NCBI GenBank assembly: GCA_944324915.1
Contig: CALUYD010000001.1
Span: 248,001 to 312,000, forward strand
From: Candidatus Gastranaerophilales bacterium
Lineage (GTDB): Bacteria; Cyanobacteriota; Vampirovibrionia; Gastranaerophilales; Gastranaerophilaceae
Length of the DNA stretch: 64,000 nucleotides
Direction: 5' to 3'
The notes under the pieces were generated by a model. It searched no databases and was not told the origin of the DNA. It saw nothing but the letters and a program-made list of their open reading frames with translations. Positions 1 to 11,082 of this stretch are shown here, in pieces. Position 1 is the stretch's first letter; each line of letters begins with the position of its first letter. Made by a program: the position numbers and the translations under genes.

Positions 1-669
1 AAACCATCGGAAAATAAAATCAAAGTCAATAAAGACGGTTTAATTATGCTATCATCAGGAATTGAGCATAAAGATATAATTCAAAATTTTGAATTTGTTC
101 CTATGACAATATCTAAAAAAGAAGCAGTAGAGCAAGCTCTTGAAATGCGACCAGATTTAAAATCAAATGAAATGATAGCAAGAGTTCAAGAAGAATCTCT
201 AAAAGCAATCAAAAAGCAATATCTCCCTGAAATCACAGGCGATTTAACTTGGGGCTATACAAAATATGACGGAAGATATTCAAGCCCATTGCAATTAGGC
301 GCAAGCGTGGGTCTTGGTTCAATAAATCCTATGGGTATTCATTATCAGGTTAAAGAAGGTGAAAGTTTGCTTGATATTGCATATCATAATGTTAATATTG
401 CAAAAACAGATATTTTTTGGGAAGTTCAAACCAATTATGTTAATATGCGCCAATTAGAGCGCCAAATTCCTCTTATGAATTTAAAAGTTAAAGCAACGCT
501 TGAAAATTTTGAATTGGCAGATGGTAGATATAGCGTTGGTTTAAATAACTATGTAGAATTACAAGATGCACTAACTAACTACAACAATTCGCAGTTGAAT
601 TTTGTAGAGGCTGTGTTTAATTATAATGTAGCAAGAGAAACTTTATTAAAATCCATGGGGGTTAAATGA
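1..669 (+). CDS. TolC-like outer membrane efflux protein, C-terminal part (partial)
   Basis: The reading frame is already open at base 1, so the gene begins upstream of the window; the first in-window ATG at 46 is not the true start. The visible 222 residues resemble the second repeat of TolC/OprM-family channels: an 'ALEMRPDL' helix start, a beta-hairpin-like stretch, then the typical closing helices with 'RYSVGLNNYVELQDA' and 'YNVARETLLKSMG'. These trimers form the outer membrane duct of tripartite pumps. The stop overlaps the next start (ATGA), which places it at the head of an efflux operon with adaptor, ATPase and permease. Confidence 0.85.
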   Translation, partial: KPSENKIKVNKDGLIMLSSGIEHKDIIQNFEFVPMTISKKEAVEQALEMRPDLKSNEMIARVQEESLKAIKKQYLPEITGDLTWGYTKYDGRYSSPLQLGASVGLGSINPMGIHYQVKEGESLLDIAYHNVNIAKTDIFWEVQTNYVNMRQLERQIPLMNLKVKATLENFELADGRYSVGLNNYVELQDALTNYNNSQLNFVEAVFNYNVARETLLKSMGVK

Positions 670-1808
670 AGAAAAGATATATAATAGGAGCAATTTGCGC
701 TTCATTTATTTTATTATTATTAATGAGTTTTGTTAAAAACGGCTCTATAAAATATACAACAAAACCTGTAACTAAAGGAACAATTACTCAATATGTTGAA
801 GCGTCAGGTACAATTAAACCAATCAACACTATCGCAGTAGGTACACAAGTTTCAGGAACAGTATCTAAAATTTATGTTGATTATAACTCAACCGTAAAAC
901 AAGGTGATTTATTAGCAGAATTAGACCCAAGTTTATTTCAAGCTAATGTTGACCAATCAAGCGCAAAATTAAATAATGCAAAAGCTACATACGCAAAAGC
1001 TCAAGCAACACTAAACTATAAGAAAAACAATTATCAAAGATATAAACATCTTTATGAAAAACATTATGTTTCAAGAGATGATGTTGAGTTAGCTCAAGCA
1101 AATTATCTTCAAGCTAAAGCTGAACTTGATTCTGCTAAAGCTGATGTTAGCGCACAAAGTGCCGCTTTAGAAAATAATTTAACAAATTTAAGATATTCAA
1201 AAATTACATCACCTGTTGATGGAACAGTTATTTCAAGAGCGGTTGACGTAGGTCAAACAGTTGCTGCAAGTTTTAACACACCAACATTATTTGAAGTAGC
1301 CAAAGACCTTACTAAAATGCAAATTGAAACAAGTGTTTCTGAAGCTGACATTGGAAAAATTAAAGTAGGACAAGACGCAACATACACTCTAGACGGCTAT
1401 CAAGATAAAAAATTCCACGGCGAAGTTACTCAAGTCCGCCTTGCTTCAACCACTACAAACAATGTTGTTACATATACAGTTATCATTTCCGTTGATAATA
1501 CAGAAAAATTTGCAATCCCCGGAATGACAGCAAATGTTTCTATTAAAGTAGGCGAAGCAAAAGATGTTCTTTGCGTTGAAAATAGAGCCTTTAAGTTCAC
1601 TCTTGAAGATTCTAAAAAATATGAAAAGCAAGGAGTTTGGATTTTAACTTCATCAGGTCCAAAACGCTATGATGTTGAAATTGGTTTATCCGATGATAAT
1701 AAATCACAAATTATTTCAAATGAAATAAAAGAAGGAGATAAAGTAATTATCTCATCATCAGATAACAAGAAAAAACAAAATCAAAAACAAGCAGGCAGGA
1801 TGTTTTAA
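666..1808 (+). CDS. MacA/HlyD-type periplasmic adaptor of an efflux pump
   Basis: The 380-residue protein has an N-terminal membrane anchor (about residues 5-23), a split lipoyl/barrel-sandwich domain ('SGTVSKIYVDYNSTVKQGD' near 63-82 and 'ITSPVDGTVISRAVDVGQTV' near 180-200), a coiled-coil hairpin between them rich in Ala, Lys and Gln, and a beta-barrel domain. This is the arrangement of MacA-like membrane fusion proteins, which couple an ABC transporter to TolC. Translation is coupled to the TolC gene by ATGA overlap and to the ATPase by a TAATG overlap. The exported substrate (macrolide, peptide, lipid or other) cannot be read from the sequence. Confidence 0.88.
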   Translation: MKKRYIIGAICASFILLLLMSFVKNGSIKYTTKPVTKGTITQYVEASGTIKPINTIAVGTQVSGTVSKIYVDYNSTVKQGDLLAELDPSLFQANVDQSSAKLNNAKATYAKAQATLNYKKNNYQRYKHLYEKHYVSRDDVELAQANYLQAKAELDSAKADVSAQSAALENNLTNLRYSKITSPVDGTVISRAVDVGQTVAASFNTPTLFEVAKDLTKMQIETSVSEADIGKIKVGQDATYTLDGYQDKKFHGEVTQVRLASTTTNNVVTYTVIISVDNTEKFAIPGMTANVSIKVGEAKDVLCVENRAFKFTLEDSKKYEKQGVWILTSSGPKRYDVEIGLSDDNKSQIISNEIKEGDKVIISSSDNKKKQNQKQAGRMF

Positions 1809-2524
1809 TGTCATTAATATCTGTTAAAAATGCTATAAGAACTTATGAAATGGGCGATGAAACATTTTACGCTCTAAATGATGTGTCTTTTGAAATTGAA
1901 GAAGGCGAATTTGTAGCAATTATGGGAGCTTCAGGCTCAGGTAAATCAACTTGTATGAATATGCTTGGTACACTTGATAGACCAACCTCAGGGCAATATC
2001 ATCTTGATGGAGTTGATATATTTTCGCTTAATAATAATCAATTGTCAGATATAAGAAACAACAAAATTGGTTTTGTTTTTCAAGGTTTTAACCTTATTTC
2101 AAGAACATCTGCTATTGATAACGTGTGTTTACCTATGATTTATAAGGGAATAGCAGAAGAAGAAAGATACAAAAAAGCTCGTGAAGCCCTAAAAATAGTG
2201 GGTTTAGATAAAAAAGAAAATAATATGCCCTCTCAAATGTCAGGCGGACAACAACAAAGGGTTGCTATTGCAAGAGCTATCGTTAACGATGCACCTTTGA
2301 TTTTGGCGGATGAGCCTACGGGTAATTTAGATACAAAAACAAGTATTGATGTTATGGAGTTTTTCGTTAATCTTAATGAAAAATACGGAAAAACTATTGT
2401 CTTAGTTACTCATGAACCGGATATTGCTCAATATACAAAAAGAATTATAAAATTTAAAGACGGCAAAATCGTATCAGACTTGCCAAAAGACGAATGGGAA
2501 AAACAAAGGACAAGGCAAACATGA
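1808..2524 (+). CDS. ABC transporter ATPase, MacB/LolD type
   Basis: The 238-residue ATPase carries Walker A 'GASGSGKST' (residues 40-48), a Q-loop 'FVFQGFNL', the ABC signature 'MSGGQQQRVAIARAI', Walker B 'LILADEPTGNLDT' and an H-loop 'LVTHEP'. The 'DEPTGNLD' sequence is typical of the LolD/MacB/FtsE subfamily, which drives mechanotransmission permeases rather than classical import. The gene lies between adaptor and permease with overlapping start and stop codons on both sides, so the three are almost certainly one complex in the inner membrane. Confidence 0.92.
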   Translation: MSLISVKNAIRTYEMGDETFYALNDVSFEIEEGEFVAIMGASGSGKSTCMNMLGTLDRPTSGQYHLDGVDIFSLNNNQLSDIRNNKIGFVFQGFNLISRTSAIDNVCLPMIYKGIAEEERYKKAREALKIVGLDKKENNMPSQMSGGQQQRVAIARAIVNDAPLILADEPTGNLDTKTSIDVMEFFVNLNEKYGKTIVLVTHEPDIAQYTKRIIKFKDGKIVSDLPKDEWEKQRTRQT

Positions 2525-3747
2525 TAGATTTTAAATCAACGCTTAAAATTGCTCTTAATTCACTATACGTTAATAAAATGCGCTCAATTTTAACCTCGCT
2601 AGGTATAATTATAGGTGTTGCAGCAGTTATTATCATGCTTGCAATAGGTTCAGGCGCAAATAAACAAGTACAGGAAAATATGGAATCAATGGGCTCAAAC
2701 CTCTTGACCATTCGCTCTGCAACGGCTAAAACGGGCGGTGTTTCAATGGGGGCAGGAACAAAACCCACACTAAGTGTTAAAGATGCAACCACAATAAGAA
2801 AACAAGCAAGAGGAATTGAAGCGGTAGCGCCTGTTTTAAGCTCATCAAAACAAGTAATGTATGGCAATCAAAATTGGTCAACTACTGTTTATGGCATAAC
2901 TACACCATATTTATATGCAAAAAATTATGAAATAAATCTTGGCAAAAGTTTCACTCTTGATGATGACAGAAACGCAGCAAAAGTAGCAATTATAGGAAAA
3001 ACAATCGAAACAGAGCTTTTTGGAGATGTTAATCCGATAGGAAAAACCATAAGAATAGGAAATGTCCCTTTTAAAGTTACAGGAACACTTGTCCCTAAAG
3101 GTCAATCAGGTCCAATGGATCAAGATGATTTAATTTTTATTCCTCTAACCACCGCTCAAAGAAAAGTTTTTGGTACAGATTTCCCCGGTTCTGTTAATCA
3201 AATTATTGTAAAAGCAAAATCAATAGAAGATTCAAATATAGCTCAAAAAGATATAGAAGAAATTCTAAGACGTACTCATAACCTTGGAAAAACACAAGAG
3301 GACGATTTTAAAATAAGAAATAGCGCAGAATTTCAAGAAAAAATGAAATCAACCGTTCAGACTTTTGCAATTTTATTAGCATCAATTGCTTCTGTTTCAT
3401 TAATTGTAGGCGGTATTGGCATTATGAATATTATGCTTGTATCAGTTACAGAAAGAACAAAAGAAATAGGTATCAGAATGGCAATAGGAGCAAGAGCTGA
3501 AGATATAAGAACTCAATTTTTAATTGAGGCTTTGGTTTTATCCTTAATTGGCGGTTTAATTGGTGTTGTAGCAGGAATAATAATCGCTCTTTTAGTAGGC
3601 AAAATATTTCAAACTGCAATTGTAATTTCTATTATGCCTATTTTATTATCATTCGGATTTTCAGGACTGGTCGGCATTGGTTTTGGCTATTATCCTGCTT
3701 ATAAAGCAAGTCTTTTAAATCCGATTGACGCTTTAAGATATGAATAA
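2521..3747 (+). CDS. MacB-like ABC transporter permease
   Basis: I place the start at the ATG at 2521, which overlaps the ATPase stop (ATGA); an in-frame ATG at 2494 would overlap the ATPase gene by 31 bases and lacks the coupled start. The 408-residue protein has one N-terminal membrane helix (about 22-44), a periplasmic domain of about 230 residues, and three C-terminal helices, the MacB/FtsX topology. 'SVTERTKEIGIRMAIGA' is the conserved cytoplasmic coupling segment. Here ATPase and permease are separate genes, whereas E. coli MacB is a fusion. The 3' end overlaps the convergent YcaO gene by 15 bases. Confidence 0.9.
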   Translation: MIDFKSTLKIALNSLYVNKMRSILTSLGIIIGVAAVIIMLAIGSGANKQVQENMESMGSNLLTIRSATAKTGGVSMGAGTKPTLSVKDATTIRKQARGIEAVAPVLSSSKQVMYGNQNWSTTVYGITTPYLYAKNYEINLGKSFTLDDDRNAAKVAIIGKTIETELFGDVNPIGKTIRIGNVPFKVTGTLVPKGQSGPMDQDDLIFIPLTTAQRKVFGTDFPGSVNQIIVKAKSIEDSNIAQKDIEEILRRTHNLGKTQEDDFKIRNSAEFQEKMKSTVQTFAILLASIASVSLIVGGIGIMNIMLVSVTERTKEIGIRMAIGARAEDIRTQFLIEALVLSLIGGLIGVVAGIIIALLVGKIFQTAIVISIMPILLSFGFSGLVGIGFGYYPAYKASLLNPIDALRYE

Positions 3748-5577
3748 ATTTTTAATTTTTTCGCCTAAAGTCGGCTTATAACCATCTATTATTTTTAATA
3801 TTTCATTTTGATTTGGCTTGTGTTTATAAGCAATTTTATGAAGTTTCTTTTTAAGTTCTTCAAGTTTTTCTTCTTTATTTTCTTCTAAATTTATACTTTT
3901 AAATTCATCGGAGCGCAACATTTCTTTGATAGTTTCAAAATTAGTGTTATCAATTTTATTTTTAATTTCGCTATATATAAAAGGAGAATATTGCTTTTCA
4001 ATTATTTCTTTAATTTTATTTTCATCAACATGTAAAAAATATAATTTAAAATATTTATTTAATGCCTGATAAATTCTTAAAATCGCATTTTTTTCTTTTG
4101 GAACAGAACTTGCACATTGTAAACCGATAATCACATTTAAAAATTTTCTGATATATTTTCTATTTTTCAACACCATAGCGCAATAAAAGCCCATATAGAA
4201 ATATTCAGTCCAATCAAAAGGATAATCGGACTGAGCTTCTTGAAAAGCCATGACTTTGCAAACTTCAAATAGATTTTCAATGGTACAATCTTCTATTTCT
4301 TCGCCATCTGCAAATTTTTTCCACATAGAAAAATCTTTTAAAACTTTAAAATAACCTTTTTTAATAATTACTCCGTTAGAAAATTCTTTTGCATAAATTG
4401 AAACGGCCGGAAAACCCATAAAAGAATAGTTTCTGATATAAATATCACCGCTATATTTTATAACAAGTTTTGCTAAATTATTAAATAAAGTTTTATTATC
4501 AACATCTTCATCAAAAAGCCAAATTTTTTCATCAAACTGATAATCAAAATCATCAGACAAAATTTCTTCAATACATTTATTTGTCCTTTTATAGAAAATT
4601 TTTTTGATAAATTGCTCTGCTACAATTTTTTCTTTAGTTGAGCTGTTAATATTATGATGATATTTAGCTTTTACCCTTATTATTTTTTCAAAAGCATCGC
4701 ACCCTTGTAAAAATTCTGTCATTGTTCGCTCAAGAGCAATCGGAAAATAAGGATGTGCGCCAAAGCGCAATGTGACACCATTTTTTTTATTTTTTATATC
4801 TTGCGCAACAACGCACAAAACAGGAAAACCTTTCCCTAAAGAAGCGTCCCTTAGAGTAATTTTATAACCATATTTTTCAACTTCTTCAATTAAACCTAAT
4901 ATATTTTCATATTTTTCATAATACTTTCTTGGTATTATTGGCATGGAAATTTTATTTTTTAAAATTTCCTTGGCGCAATATCTTTCGACAACTTCGCTCA
5001 ATGCTTGAATGGAGGCTTCTTCATAAGTATTTCCGCTTGCAAGTCCATTGCTTCCTTGAAGATATTTAATTAAAGAAAACGATACATATTTTATTTTTTT
5101 GTCCTTATATGATACATAAGGGACAACAAAAAGATTACCTTTATCAAGTTTTTTATTTAATAATTCCATAGAGCGAGCAGATTTGCTGAGTCTAAAAGCT
5201 GAATCAAACTCATCAAAAGATATATCAAATTCTTTTAAATGTTCAATTATAGGGTCATCAGCCAATTTAGAAAAATGAACAATTTTTTCATCAGCATCAA
5301 AACAATATTTATCGCCCAAAAAAGTAAAAAGCATTTGAGCTTGTAATCTTTCGATAAATTCCGCATGTCCGCTTGCAAGAGAATTTATCTCGCATGTGCC
5401 TTTACCGTTTGAGCCTACATCATTAACCAAACCTTTTATTTGAACTCTGTGAGAATAATGATATTTACCTTTGCCTGTCGGAAAAACATTTATCTCAACA
5501 CCATTTTTATCTAAGATTTTTTTAATTCTCTCAACTGTTTTTTGCGGAGTTTCATCTTTTCTGATACTGTATTTCAT
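3733..5577 (-). CDS. YcaO-domain protein (E. coli YcaO-like)
   Basis: The 614-residue protein has the YcaO ATP-binding landmarks: 'SNGKG' (56-60), 'ASGHAEFIERLQ' (68-79) and 'EASIQALSEVVERY' (187-200), the last two being the Glu-rich helices that bind ATP and magnesium. YcaO enzymes use ATP to activate amide backbones, making azolines, thioamides or other peptide changes. The N-terminal 'NGKG...LASG..E..ERL' block and the total length match E. coli YcaO (implicated with RimO in ribosomal protein S12 modification) better than peptide-toxin cyclodehydratases. No precursor peptide, dehydrogenase or exporter for a ribosomal peptide product adjoins it in the same direction. The substrate is therefore unknown. 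Confidence 0.82.
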   Translation of the reverse strand: MKYSIRKDETPQKTVERIKKILDKNGVEINVFPTGKGKYHYSHRVQIKGLVNDVGSNGKGTCEINSLASGHAEFIERLQAQMLFTFLGDKYCFDADEKIVHFSKLADDPIIEHLKEFDISFDEFDSAFRLSKSARSMELLNKKLDKGNLFVVPYVSYKDKKIKYVSFSLIKYLQGSNGLASGNTYEEASIQALSEVVERYCAKEILKNKISMPIIPRKYYEKYENILGLIEEVEKYGYKITLRDASLGKGFPVLCVVAQDIKNKKNGVTLRFGAHPYFPIALERTMTEFLQGCDAFEKIIRVKAKYHHNINSSTKEKIVAEQFIKKIFYKRTNKCIEEILSDDFDYQFDEKIWLFDEDVDNKTLFNNLAKLVIKYSGDIYIRNYSFMGFPAVSIYAKEFSNGVIIKKGYFKVLKDFSMWKKFADGEEIEDCTIENLFEVCKVMAFQEAQSDYPFDWTEYFYMGFYCAMVLKNRKYIRKFLNVIIGLQCASSVPKEKNAILRIYQALNKYFKLYFLHVDENKIKEIIEKQYSPFIYSEIKNKIDNTNFETIKEMLRSDEFKSINLEENKEEKLEELKKKLHKIAYKHKPNQNEILKIIDGYKPTLGEKIKNLFIS

Positions 5578-5619
5578 CTATATTTTATTAATACCTTAAA
5601 AATTTAGGTTTTTAATTCT

Positions 5620-6435
5620 CTAATTAACTAATTTGAATATTTTATTGCAAATATCAAAAGTTTTTTCACATTCATATAAAGGAAGCATATTATCACCATC
5701 GCATAACGCTTCTTTTGGATTTGGATGAATTTCAAAAAATAAAGCCTTAACGCCTGCTGCAACTGCTGATTTTGCTAATAATTCAACAAATCTTCTCTCG
5801 CCTGATGAACAAGCTCCATGACCCCCCGGAATTTGAACGCTATGAGTAGCATCAAATACTAAAGGATAACCCAAATCATCTTGAATAATTTGAACACCTC
5901 TCATATCAACTACAAGGTTATTGTAGCCAAATGATGTTCCTCTATCTGTAATTAAAATCTTATCGTTATTTGAATCTATAACTTTTTTCGCAATAGATTT
6001 CATTTGATATGGTGACAAAAATTGTCCTTTTTTAATATTTACAATTTTACCTGTTTTTGCTGCTGCAACTAATAAATCTGTTTGTCTGCACAAAAAAGCC
6101 GGAATTTGCAAAATATCGGCAACTTTAGAAGTTGGCTCAGCCTGCCATGCTTCATGGATATCAGTTACAATAGGAACATTTAATTCTTTTTTTACTTTTG
6201 ATAAAATCTCTAGCCCTTCATCCATACCTAAACCTCGATATGAATCTAAAGATGAGCGATTAGCTTTATCAAAAGAAGTTTTAAACACAAAATTTATATC
6301 TAATTTTTTACAAATTTCTTGTAATTTTCCAGCGGTTTCAAAAGATATTTTTTCCGATTCCATAGCGCAAGGACCCGCTAAAATTGTTAATTTATCCCCG
6401 CCTATTTCAAAATTGTTAAGTTCTACTGTTTTCAT
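5620..6435 (-). CDS. kdsA: 3-deoxy-D-manno-octulosonate 8-phosphate synthase (KDO-8-P synthase)
   Basis: KdsA condenses phosphoenolpyruvate with arabinose 5-phosphate to give KDO 8-phosphate, the precursor of the inner-core sugar of lipopolysaccharide. The 271-residue protein shows 'GPCAMESE' (21-28), 'KTSFDKANRSS' (52-62), 'TDRGTSFGYNNLVVDMRG' and 'FDATHSVQIPGG', which set it apart from DAHP synthase. It is a full-length single-domain cytoplasmic enzyme. It is transcribed away from recA across only 50 bases. No other KDO or lipid A genes are adjacent. Confidence 0.95.
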   Translation of the reverse strand: MKTVELNNFEIGGDKLTILAGPCAMESEKISFETAGKLQEICKKLDINFVFKTSFDKANRSSLDSYRGLGMDEGLEILSKVKKELNVPIVTDIHEAWQAEPTSKVADILQIPAFLCRQTDLLVAAAKTGKIVNIKKGQFLSPYQMKSIAKKVIDSNNDKILITDRGTSFGYNNLVVDMRGVQIIQDDLGYPLVFDATHSVQIPGGHGACSSGERRFVELLAKSAVAAGVKALFFEIHPNPKEALCDGDNMLPLYECEKTFDICNKIFKLVN

Positions 6436-6442
6436 AAAATTT

Positions 6443-6452
6443 ATTATATAAT
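6443..6452. promoter_or_regulatory. Symmetric -10-like element between kdsA and recA
   Basis: The perfect palindrome ATTATATAAT reads TATAAT on both strands and lies in the 50-base gap between the divergent kdsA and recA starts. It sits at plausible distances to serve as the -10 box for either gene or both. No convincing -35 box was found on either side, and no LexA-type operator was recognised. Confidence 0.35.
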
Positions 6453-6485
6453 AATTAGAAAGATTAGGGAAGTGAGGAAAATTTT

Positions 6486-7547
6486 ATGTGCCCAATAGCA
6501 ACAGATGAAAATGATTTAAAAGCCATCCAAGAAGGTAAAAATAAAGCGCTAAAATTAGCATTGGATAAAATTGAAAAAGATTTTGGTAAAGGTTCAATCA
6601 TGCGTCTTGGAGATAAAACAAGCGTTGATTGCGAATGTATACCAACAGGCGCATTAGCTCTTGATATAGCACTAGGTATAGGCGGTGTTCCAAGAGGAAG
6701 AATTATTGAAATTTATGGCCCTGAAGCATCAGGTAAAACAACATTAGCTCAACACATCGTTGCAAACGCTCAAAAAAGAGGCGGTATTGCAGCATATATT
6801 GACGCAGAACATGCTCTTGATCCGGAGTATGCCAGAAATTTAGGAGTAGATATTGATCAACTTTTAATATCTCAACCTGATACAGGTGAGCAAGCATTAG
6901 AAATCACAGAAGAATTGGTTCGCTCAGGCGCTATTGATGTAATTGTTGTAGATTCAGTTGCAGCTCTTGTTCCTAAAGCTGAAATTGAAAAAGCAATGGA
7001 TGAGCAACAAATGGGTCTTCAAGCTCGTTTAATGTCTAAGGGTTTAAGAAAACTTACCGCTATTGTTTCAAAAACAAATACAACAGTAATTTTCATCAAC
7101 CAATTAAGACAAAAAATCGGTATTATGTTTGGAAATCCTGAAACAACAACAGGCGGACAAGCTCTTAAATATTATTCTTCAGTTCGTTTAGATATAAGAC
7201 GTTGCGATAGCATTAAAAACAAAGATAACGAAGATATAGGAAGCAGAGTTCGTGTTAAAGTTGCTAAAAATAAAGTAGCTCCGCCATTCAAAGTTTGCGA
7301 ATTTGATATTATCTATGGAAAAGGAATTTGTGCTTTAGGTAATATTATTGATGTTGCTATAAACTATGATATTGTTAAAAAAGCGGGTGCTTGGTTTAGC
7401 TATAACGATGAAAAAATGGGACAAGGAAGAGAAAAAGCAAAAGAATTCCTGGAACAAAACCCGGATATTTTAGCTGAAATTGAAACAAAAGTAAGAGAAA
7501 AAATAGCAAAGAAAAACCAAGTACAAGAAGAAGCAAAAAAAGATTAA
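6486..7547 (+). CDS. recA: Recombinase RecA
   Basis: RecA coats single-stranded DNA and drives strand exchange and the SOS response. The 353-residue protein has Walker A 'GPEASGKTT' (78-86), the L1/L2 DNA-binding loops around '[16 protein letters not shown]' and '[17 protein letters not shown]', and the usual acidic C-terminal tail. The start is the ATG after a GTGAGGAAAA ribosome site. It stands alone, followed by a strong terminator, so it is its own transcription unit. Confidence 0.98.
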   Translation: MCPIATDENDLKAIQEGKNKALKLALDKIEKDFGKGSIMRLGDKTSVDCECIPTGALALDIALGIGGVPRGRIIEIYGPEASGKTTLAQHIVANAQKRGGIAAYIDAEHALDPEYARNLGVDIDQLLISQPDTGEQALEITEELVRSGAIDVIVVDSVAALVPKAEIEKAMDEQQMGLQARLMSKGLRKLTAIVSKTNTTVIFINQLRQKIGIMFGNPETTTGGQALKYYSSVRLDIRRCDSIKNKDNEDIGSRVRVKVAKNKVAPPFKVCEFDIIYGKGICALGNIIDVAINYDIVKKAGAWFSYNDEKMGQGREKAKEFLEQNPDILAEIETKVREKIAKKNQVQEEAKKD

Positions 7548-7550
7548 TTC

Positions 7551-7576
7551 AAAGGGCTCAATCGAGCCCTTTTAAA
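7551..7576 (+). terminator. Intrinsic terminator after recA
   Basis: The sequence AAAGGGCTC, a four-base loop AATC, then GAGCCCTTT forms a nine-base-pair stem starting four bases after the recA stop and running into a T-rich stretch. Confidence 0.85.
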
Positions 7577-7618
7577 TTTTTAATTAAAACATTAAGAAAT
7601 TGTTTATTTTTTTAAGAA

Positions 7619-7645
7619 TTGCAAAAAACGGTGTTATTTTATAGT
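7619..7645 (+). promoter_or_regulatory. Possible dnaK promoter
   Basis: TTGCAA (7619-7624) and TATAGT (7640-7645) are separated by 15 bases, shorter than ideal. The dnaK start lies 38 bases downstream behind an AGGAGAA ribosome site. No CIRCE element or other heat-shock operator was seen. Confidence 0.35.
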
Positions 7646-7680
7646 CATAAGAATAAATAATATTTATAGGAGAAATATAA

Positions 7681-9522
<1,842 letters not shown>

Positions 9523-9541
9523 TCTTAAATCACAATAAATT

Positions 9542-9570
9542 AATGGCGGAATAAATTTCCGCCATTTTTT
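9542..9570 (+). terminator. Intrinsic terminator after dnaK
   Basis: AATGGCGGAA (9542-9551), a five-base loop and TTCCGCCATT (9557-9566) form a perfect ten-base-pair stem followed by a T run. Confidence 0.93.
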
Positions 9571-9616
9571 ATACCAATATTAATTTATTTTGTAAATAAT
9601 TAGTTTACTAAATAAA

Positions 9617-10246
9617 TTATATTAAACTGCCATGCTCATCTGAACCGCCTGTTTGAATTAAATCATATTTTTGAGCCAAAATATAAGGTTCTTTTCTTGA
9701 TGAGAACTTAACTATTCCTCTAAATCTATCGTAAGGGTAATATGTTTCAATTCCATCCAAGCCTAAATTTTTTAATTTCGATACAAAATTATCTAAATTT
9801 ATAACATTACAACAACAAGGATGAGCTAAAACCGCAAGCCCGCCTGCGCTATGAATAGCATCAATTACTTTTTTAGGATGTCTTGATTTAAAAAGACGAA
9901 CAATATCATCTTTTTGCTCTTTTTCATTTTTAGCGCATAGCGCATTTATTTTCTCATTTTCAACATCTATGCCATAGCCTAAAATATGCAATAAAGACAT
10001 TTTATAAAAACAATCAAATTCAACCCCTTTGATTAAAATTTCATCATTTTTATATTTTGTTTGTTTATGTCCTAAAACGCAATTATGGTCAGTAATTGCG
10101 ATATATTTCATATTTAATTTTTTAGCTTGCTCAACAAGTTTATCAAAATCTTCCTTACCGTCTGAAAAATTAGAATGTATATGAAGATTAACTTTTGAAT
10201 AAAAATCTTCCCTGTTAAAACTTAAAAATAACTCTCTTAAATTCAT
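9617..10246 (-). CDS. PHP-domain metal-dependent phosphoesterase
   Basis: The 209-residue protein has PHP-superfamily metal ligands: 'HIHSNFSDG' (H22, H24), 'ITDHN' (D53, H54), an internal 'LAHP' and a terminal 'GGSDEHG'. PHP proteins hydrolyse phosphoesters using a cluster of two or three metals. The arrangement is closest to the small TrpH/YciV type, which acts on nucleoside 3',5'-bisphosphates or short RNA, but at 209 residues it is shorter than the usual 270-290 because the insert domain is reduced. It may equally be a histidinol-phosphatase-like enzyme. It is a single leftward gene divergent from the membrane-protein/queF operon. Confidence 0.8.
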   Translation of the reverse strand: MNLRELFLSFNREDFYSKVNLHIHSNFSDGKEDFDKLVEQAKKLNMKYIAITDHNCVLGHKQTKYKNDEILIKGVEFDCFYKMSLLHILGYGIDVENEKINALCAKNEKEQKDDIVRLFKSRHPKKVIDAIHSAGGLAVLAHPCCCNVINLDNFVSKLKNLGLDGIETYYPYDRFRGIVKFSSRKEPYILAQKYDLIQTGGSDEHGSLI

Positions 10247-10262
10247 CTTTCCAATAAACTAA

Positions 10263-10292
10263 TTGCCATAATAAACACAATAATAGTATAAT
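10263..10292 (+). promoter_or_regulatory. Sigma-70-type promoter for the membrane protein/queF operon
   Basis: TTGCCA (10263-10268) and TATAAT (10287-10292) are separated by 18 bases, ahead of an AAGGAAAA ribosome site and the ATG at 10321. Confidence 0.7.
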
Positions 10293-10320
10293 CCAAGAAT
10301 AGATAAATGTAAGGAAAATT

Positions 10321-11082
10321 ATGTTTAAAAATTATTTAATTGAATTAAAAGAAATTTTTGCTAGCGCTTTTCAATTTACAAAAGAAAATTTTAAAAGTTA
10401 TATGGTTCCTATTTGGTTTTTGCTTATAGGACAGATGATTTTTGCTATTCCATCTTTATATTTAATAAAGCAATACGGTTTTTTAAATCTTTCTTTAGGA
10501 TTAAAAATAACATCAGTTGTTTTATTTGTTCTTTATTTAATTTTGCTTTTTATAATGTTTAAAAAAGTCTTTAAAATGGCTTCAATTGGGCTTAATAAAG
10601 ATGAAATATCTAACTTTAAATTAATTAACGGATTAATTGCTCTGGGACTTTTTAATTGCACTCCTATAATAGTTTTGTGTATTTTATATTATTTAGCGCT
10701 TGTTTTCCCTCAATTTGAGCAAATTTTTAAAATAATTCTAAACTTTTTTACTTTTATTTTTTACTTTGCAATGAGCTTATCTATATCATCAATTGTTAAA
10801 TGGCAAGAAAAAAATGTATTTTTAGCTATTTTAAAATCGCTAAAAGCGTTTTTTGTAAAATTTAAATATGTAGTTATAGTATTTTTTGTAATATTTTCTC
10901 TGGCTACAATAATTTCATACGTTGTATGCACCCTAATTTATGCATTTGGTCTATATTTCAATCTTTTAAATATGACTATGGTAAACACCATACATGCTAT
11001 TGTTAATATATGTTCTCTTTATGTTATTTCAACATTTTATATAGGTTCACAAACTGCAATTTTAAAGGATGAAAATGAATAG
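10321..11082 (+). CDS. Polytopic membrane protein of unknown function
   Basis: I do not recognise this family. The 253-residue protein has about six hydrophobic segments (near residues 30-50, 62-82, 105-135, 138-160, 185-205 and 215-245) and few charged residues. It starts behind AAGGAAAA. It heads a three-gene operon with a second membrane protein of the same size and then queF, with overlapping ends. Its general layout (paired helices with a central loop) recalls DUF975-like or membrane-anchor proteins, but no diagnostic motif is visible. Confidence 0.75.
   Translation: MFKNYLIELKEIFASAFQFTKENFKSYMVPIWFLLIGQMIFAIPSLYLIKQYGFLNLSLGLKITSVVLFVLYLILLFIMFKKVFKMASIGLNKDEISNFKLINGLIALGLFNCTPIIVLCILYYLALVFPQFEQIFKIILNFFTFIFYFAMSLSISSIVKWQEKNVFLAILKSLKAFFVKFKYVVIVFFVIFSLATIISYVVCTLIYAFGLYFNLLNMTMVNTIHAIVNICSLYVISTFYIGSQTAILKDENE

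Noticed and set aside
1446-1631. Leftward frame of 61 residues inside the adaptor gene, and other antisense frames (for example 2454-2867, 24875-25210, 43934-44254, 55496-56044)
   Set aside because: They lie wholly opposite well-supported genes, have low-quality composition (Ser, Leu, Ile runs) and no ribosome sites, so they are shadows.
3733-5577. A ribosomally made peptide cluster with YcaO
   Set aside because: No precursor ORF, dehydrogenase or dedicated exporter in the same direction; the MacAB/TolC genes on the other strand are more likely a general pump.
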